A stretch of DNA of 64,000 nucleotides from Roseococcus sp. SDR (GTDB lineage Bacteria > Pseudomonadota > Alphaproteobacteria > Acetobacterales > Acetobacteraceae). Position numbers and translations under genes: made by a program. The stretch's first letter is position 1. Each line of letters opens with the position of its first letter. Below are positions 62,786-64,000 of this stretch, in pieces. A model generated the notes under the pieces. That model ran no database searches. It worked only from the letters and a program-made list of their open reading frames with translations, and had not been told where the DNA came from. Where the stretch lies: assembly GCF_019083995.1 (NCBI RefSeq), contig NZ_JAHRCU010000009.1, forward strand, positions 124,001 to 188,000. Direction: 5' to 3'.

Positions 62786-62857
62786 CTCTCGCTTCTCTCG
62801 AAATGCAAAGGGCGCGGCGGGCTGCCCCGCCGCGCCCCCTATCAGACACACAGAAAC

Positions 62858-64000
62858 TCAGGCCGCCGCGACGGTCTCGGTTTCGAAACATTCAATCTGG
62901 TCACCGACGCGGATGTCATCGTAGTTCTTGAAGCCCATGCCGCATTCGTAGCCGTTGGTGACTTCCTTCACGTCGTCCTTGAAGCGGCGCAGCGTGCTCA
63001 GCTCGCCCTCGTGGATGACGATGCCGTCGCGCAGCAGGCGCACGCCGCAGCCGCGCTTCACCACGCCCTCGGTCACGCGGCAGCCGGCCACATTGCCCAG
63101 GCGCTTGACCTCGAAGACCTGCAGGATCTGCGCGTAGCCGATGAAGCTCTCGCGCTGCACCGGCGCCAGGCGCGACTTGAAGATCGCCTCGATGTCGTCC
63201 GACACCTGGTAGATGATCGAGTAGTAGCGGATATCCACGCCGTCCCGCTGCGCCATCTCGCGCGCCTGGGTCGTGGCGCGGACGTTGAAGGCGACGACCA
63301 CGGCGTTGGACGCCTTGGCCAGCTGGATGTCGCTCTCGGTGATCTGGCCGACCGCCGAGTGCAGCACGCGCACGCGCACCTCCTCGTTGCCGAGCTTGCC
63401 GAGGGTGACGTTGATCGCCTCGGCCGAGCCCTGCACGTCGGCCTTGACGACGACGGCCACTTCCTTCTGCTCGCCCGCCTGGATGCGCGCCAGCATGTCG
63501 TTCAGCGTGCCACGGCCGGCACCGAGCGCGGCGGCCGCCTTCTCACGCGCGCGGCGCTGGCGGAACTCGCTGACTTCGCGCGCCTGGCTTTCGCTCTCGA
63601 CGGCGACGAAGTTCTCGCCCGCCGACGGCACGCCCGACAGGCCCAGCACCTCGACCGGGACGGAAGGCCCGGCCGCCTTGAGCGGCTTGCCCAGGCTGTC
63701 CACGAGCGCACGCACGCGGCCCCATTCGGCGCCGGCGACGACGATGTCGCCCTGCTTCAGCGTGCCCTTCTGCACCAGCACGGTCGCCACCGGGCCACGG
63801 CCGCGGTCGAGCTTGCTCTCGATCACGGTGCCCTCGCCCGGGCGGTCCGGATTGGCGCGCAGGTCGAGGATCTCGGCCTGCAGCAGGATGGCTTCCAGCA
63901 GCTTGTCGAGGTTCGTGCCCTTCAGCGCCGAGACCTGGATCTCCTGCGTCTCGCCACCCAGGCTTTCCACCACGATCTCGTGCTGCAGCAGCTCGTTGCG
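62858..64000 (-). CDS. infB: Translation initiation factor IF-2, C-terminal part (runs off window)
   Basis: The last 380 codons of IF-2; the gene continues beyond the window edge, so the GTPase domain is mostly absent. Present are the end of the G domain ([22 protein letters not shown]), domain II ([19 protein letters not shown]), domain III, and the fMet-tRNA-binding C2 domain ([40 protein letters not shown]). It heads the infB-rbfA-truB-rpsO group. Confidence 0.97.
   Translation of the reverse strand, partial: RNELLQHEIVVESLGGETQEIQVSALKGTNLDKLLEAILLQAEILDLRANPDRPGEGTVIESKLDRGRGPVATVLVQKGTLKQGDIVVAGAEWGRVRALVDSLGKPLKAAGPSVPVEVLGLSGVPSAGENFVAVESESQAREVSEFRQRRAREKAAAALGAGRGTLNDMLARIQAGEQKEVAVVVKADVQGSAEAINVTLGKLGNEEVRVRVLHSAVGQITESDIQLAKASNAVVVAFNVRATTQAREMAQRDGVDIRYYSIIYQVSDDIEAIFKSRLAPVQRESFIGYAQILQVFEVKRLGNVAGCRVTEGVVKRGCGVRLLRDGIVIHEGELSTLRRFKDDVKEVTNGYECGMGFKNYDDIRVGDQIECFETETVAAA

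Overview
The window is 64 kb of very GC-rich, densely packed chromosome from an alphaproteobacterium, most likely an Acetobacteraceae member of the Roseomonas type. This placement is an inference from gene content: six orphan tripartite-tricarboxylate-transporter (TTT/Bug) substrate-binding proteins, a class I lysyl-tRNA synthetase, a Mycobacterium-type AhpC/AhpD pair, and many 4-bp ATGA/GTGA start-stop overlaps. I saw no rRNA, tRNA, CRISPR array, transposase or prophage genes.

Layout. 1-5.4 kb: TRIC channel, aldo/keto reductase, amidohydrolase, a Bug protein, then ahpC-ahpD on the minus strand. 5.4-11.5 kb: a minus-strand coupled operon of a 52-aa membrane protein, a CPA1-type Na+/H+ antiporter and a 1427-aa DUF4011/SF1 helicase with an embedded Vsr-like nuclease domain. 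11.5-17.3 kb: GlcG-like protein plus Bug protein, a small ACT-like protein, hemW, a glycine-zipper lipoprotein, and an atzG-atzE-hpxZ amidohydrolase cluster. 17.5-25 kb: class I lysK overlapping an MprF-like gene whose C-terminal half is cut short, cytochrome b561, a DUF429-like protein, and typA. 25-34.2 kb: acetamidase/formamidase, a chemoreceptor with a C-terminal PilZ domain, corA, the methionine-salvage genes mtnB-mtnD-mtnC behind tatA, and terC. Seven copies of a structured intergenic repeat lie here. 34.2-48.4 kb: catabolic genes with four Bug proteins, HyuA/HyuB, two MFS transporters, GST, an Hsp70-like protein, a dienelactone hydrolase and a TauD-type dioxygenase. 48.4-59.3 kb: ABC1 kinase, oligoendopeptidase F, acyl-CoA synthetase, sterol-desaturase-like protein, nitronate monooxygenase, FAD monooxygenase, an Rrf2 regulator, a sulfite-oxidase-like molybdoenzyme, cytochrome b561 and YceI. 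59.4-64 kb: the translation operon infB-rbfA-truB-rpsO on the minus strand, split between rbfA and truB by an inverted, compositionally atypical SGNH-type esterase gene.

How the genes work together. The clearest functional units are ahpC/ahpD (peroxide reduction), mtnBDC (methionine salvage), atzGE-hpxZ (ureido-compound hydrolysis), Bug-hyuA-hyuB-MFS (hydantoin or oxoproline-type ring opening), lysK-mprF (Lys-tRNA supply next to a lipid aminoacylation-type membrane protein), and infB-rbfA-truB-rpsO. The strongest candidates for something undescribed are two. One is the covarying two-hairpin repeat family with the fixed linker GAAGCCAAG, mostly placed 0-10 nt after stop codons. The other is the membrane protein-antiporter-helicase/nuclease operon.
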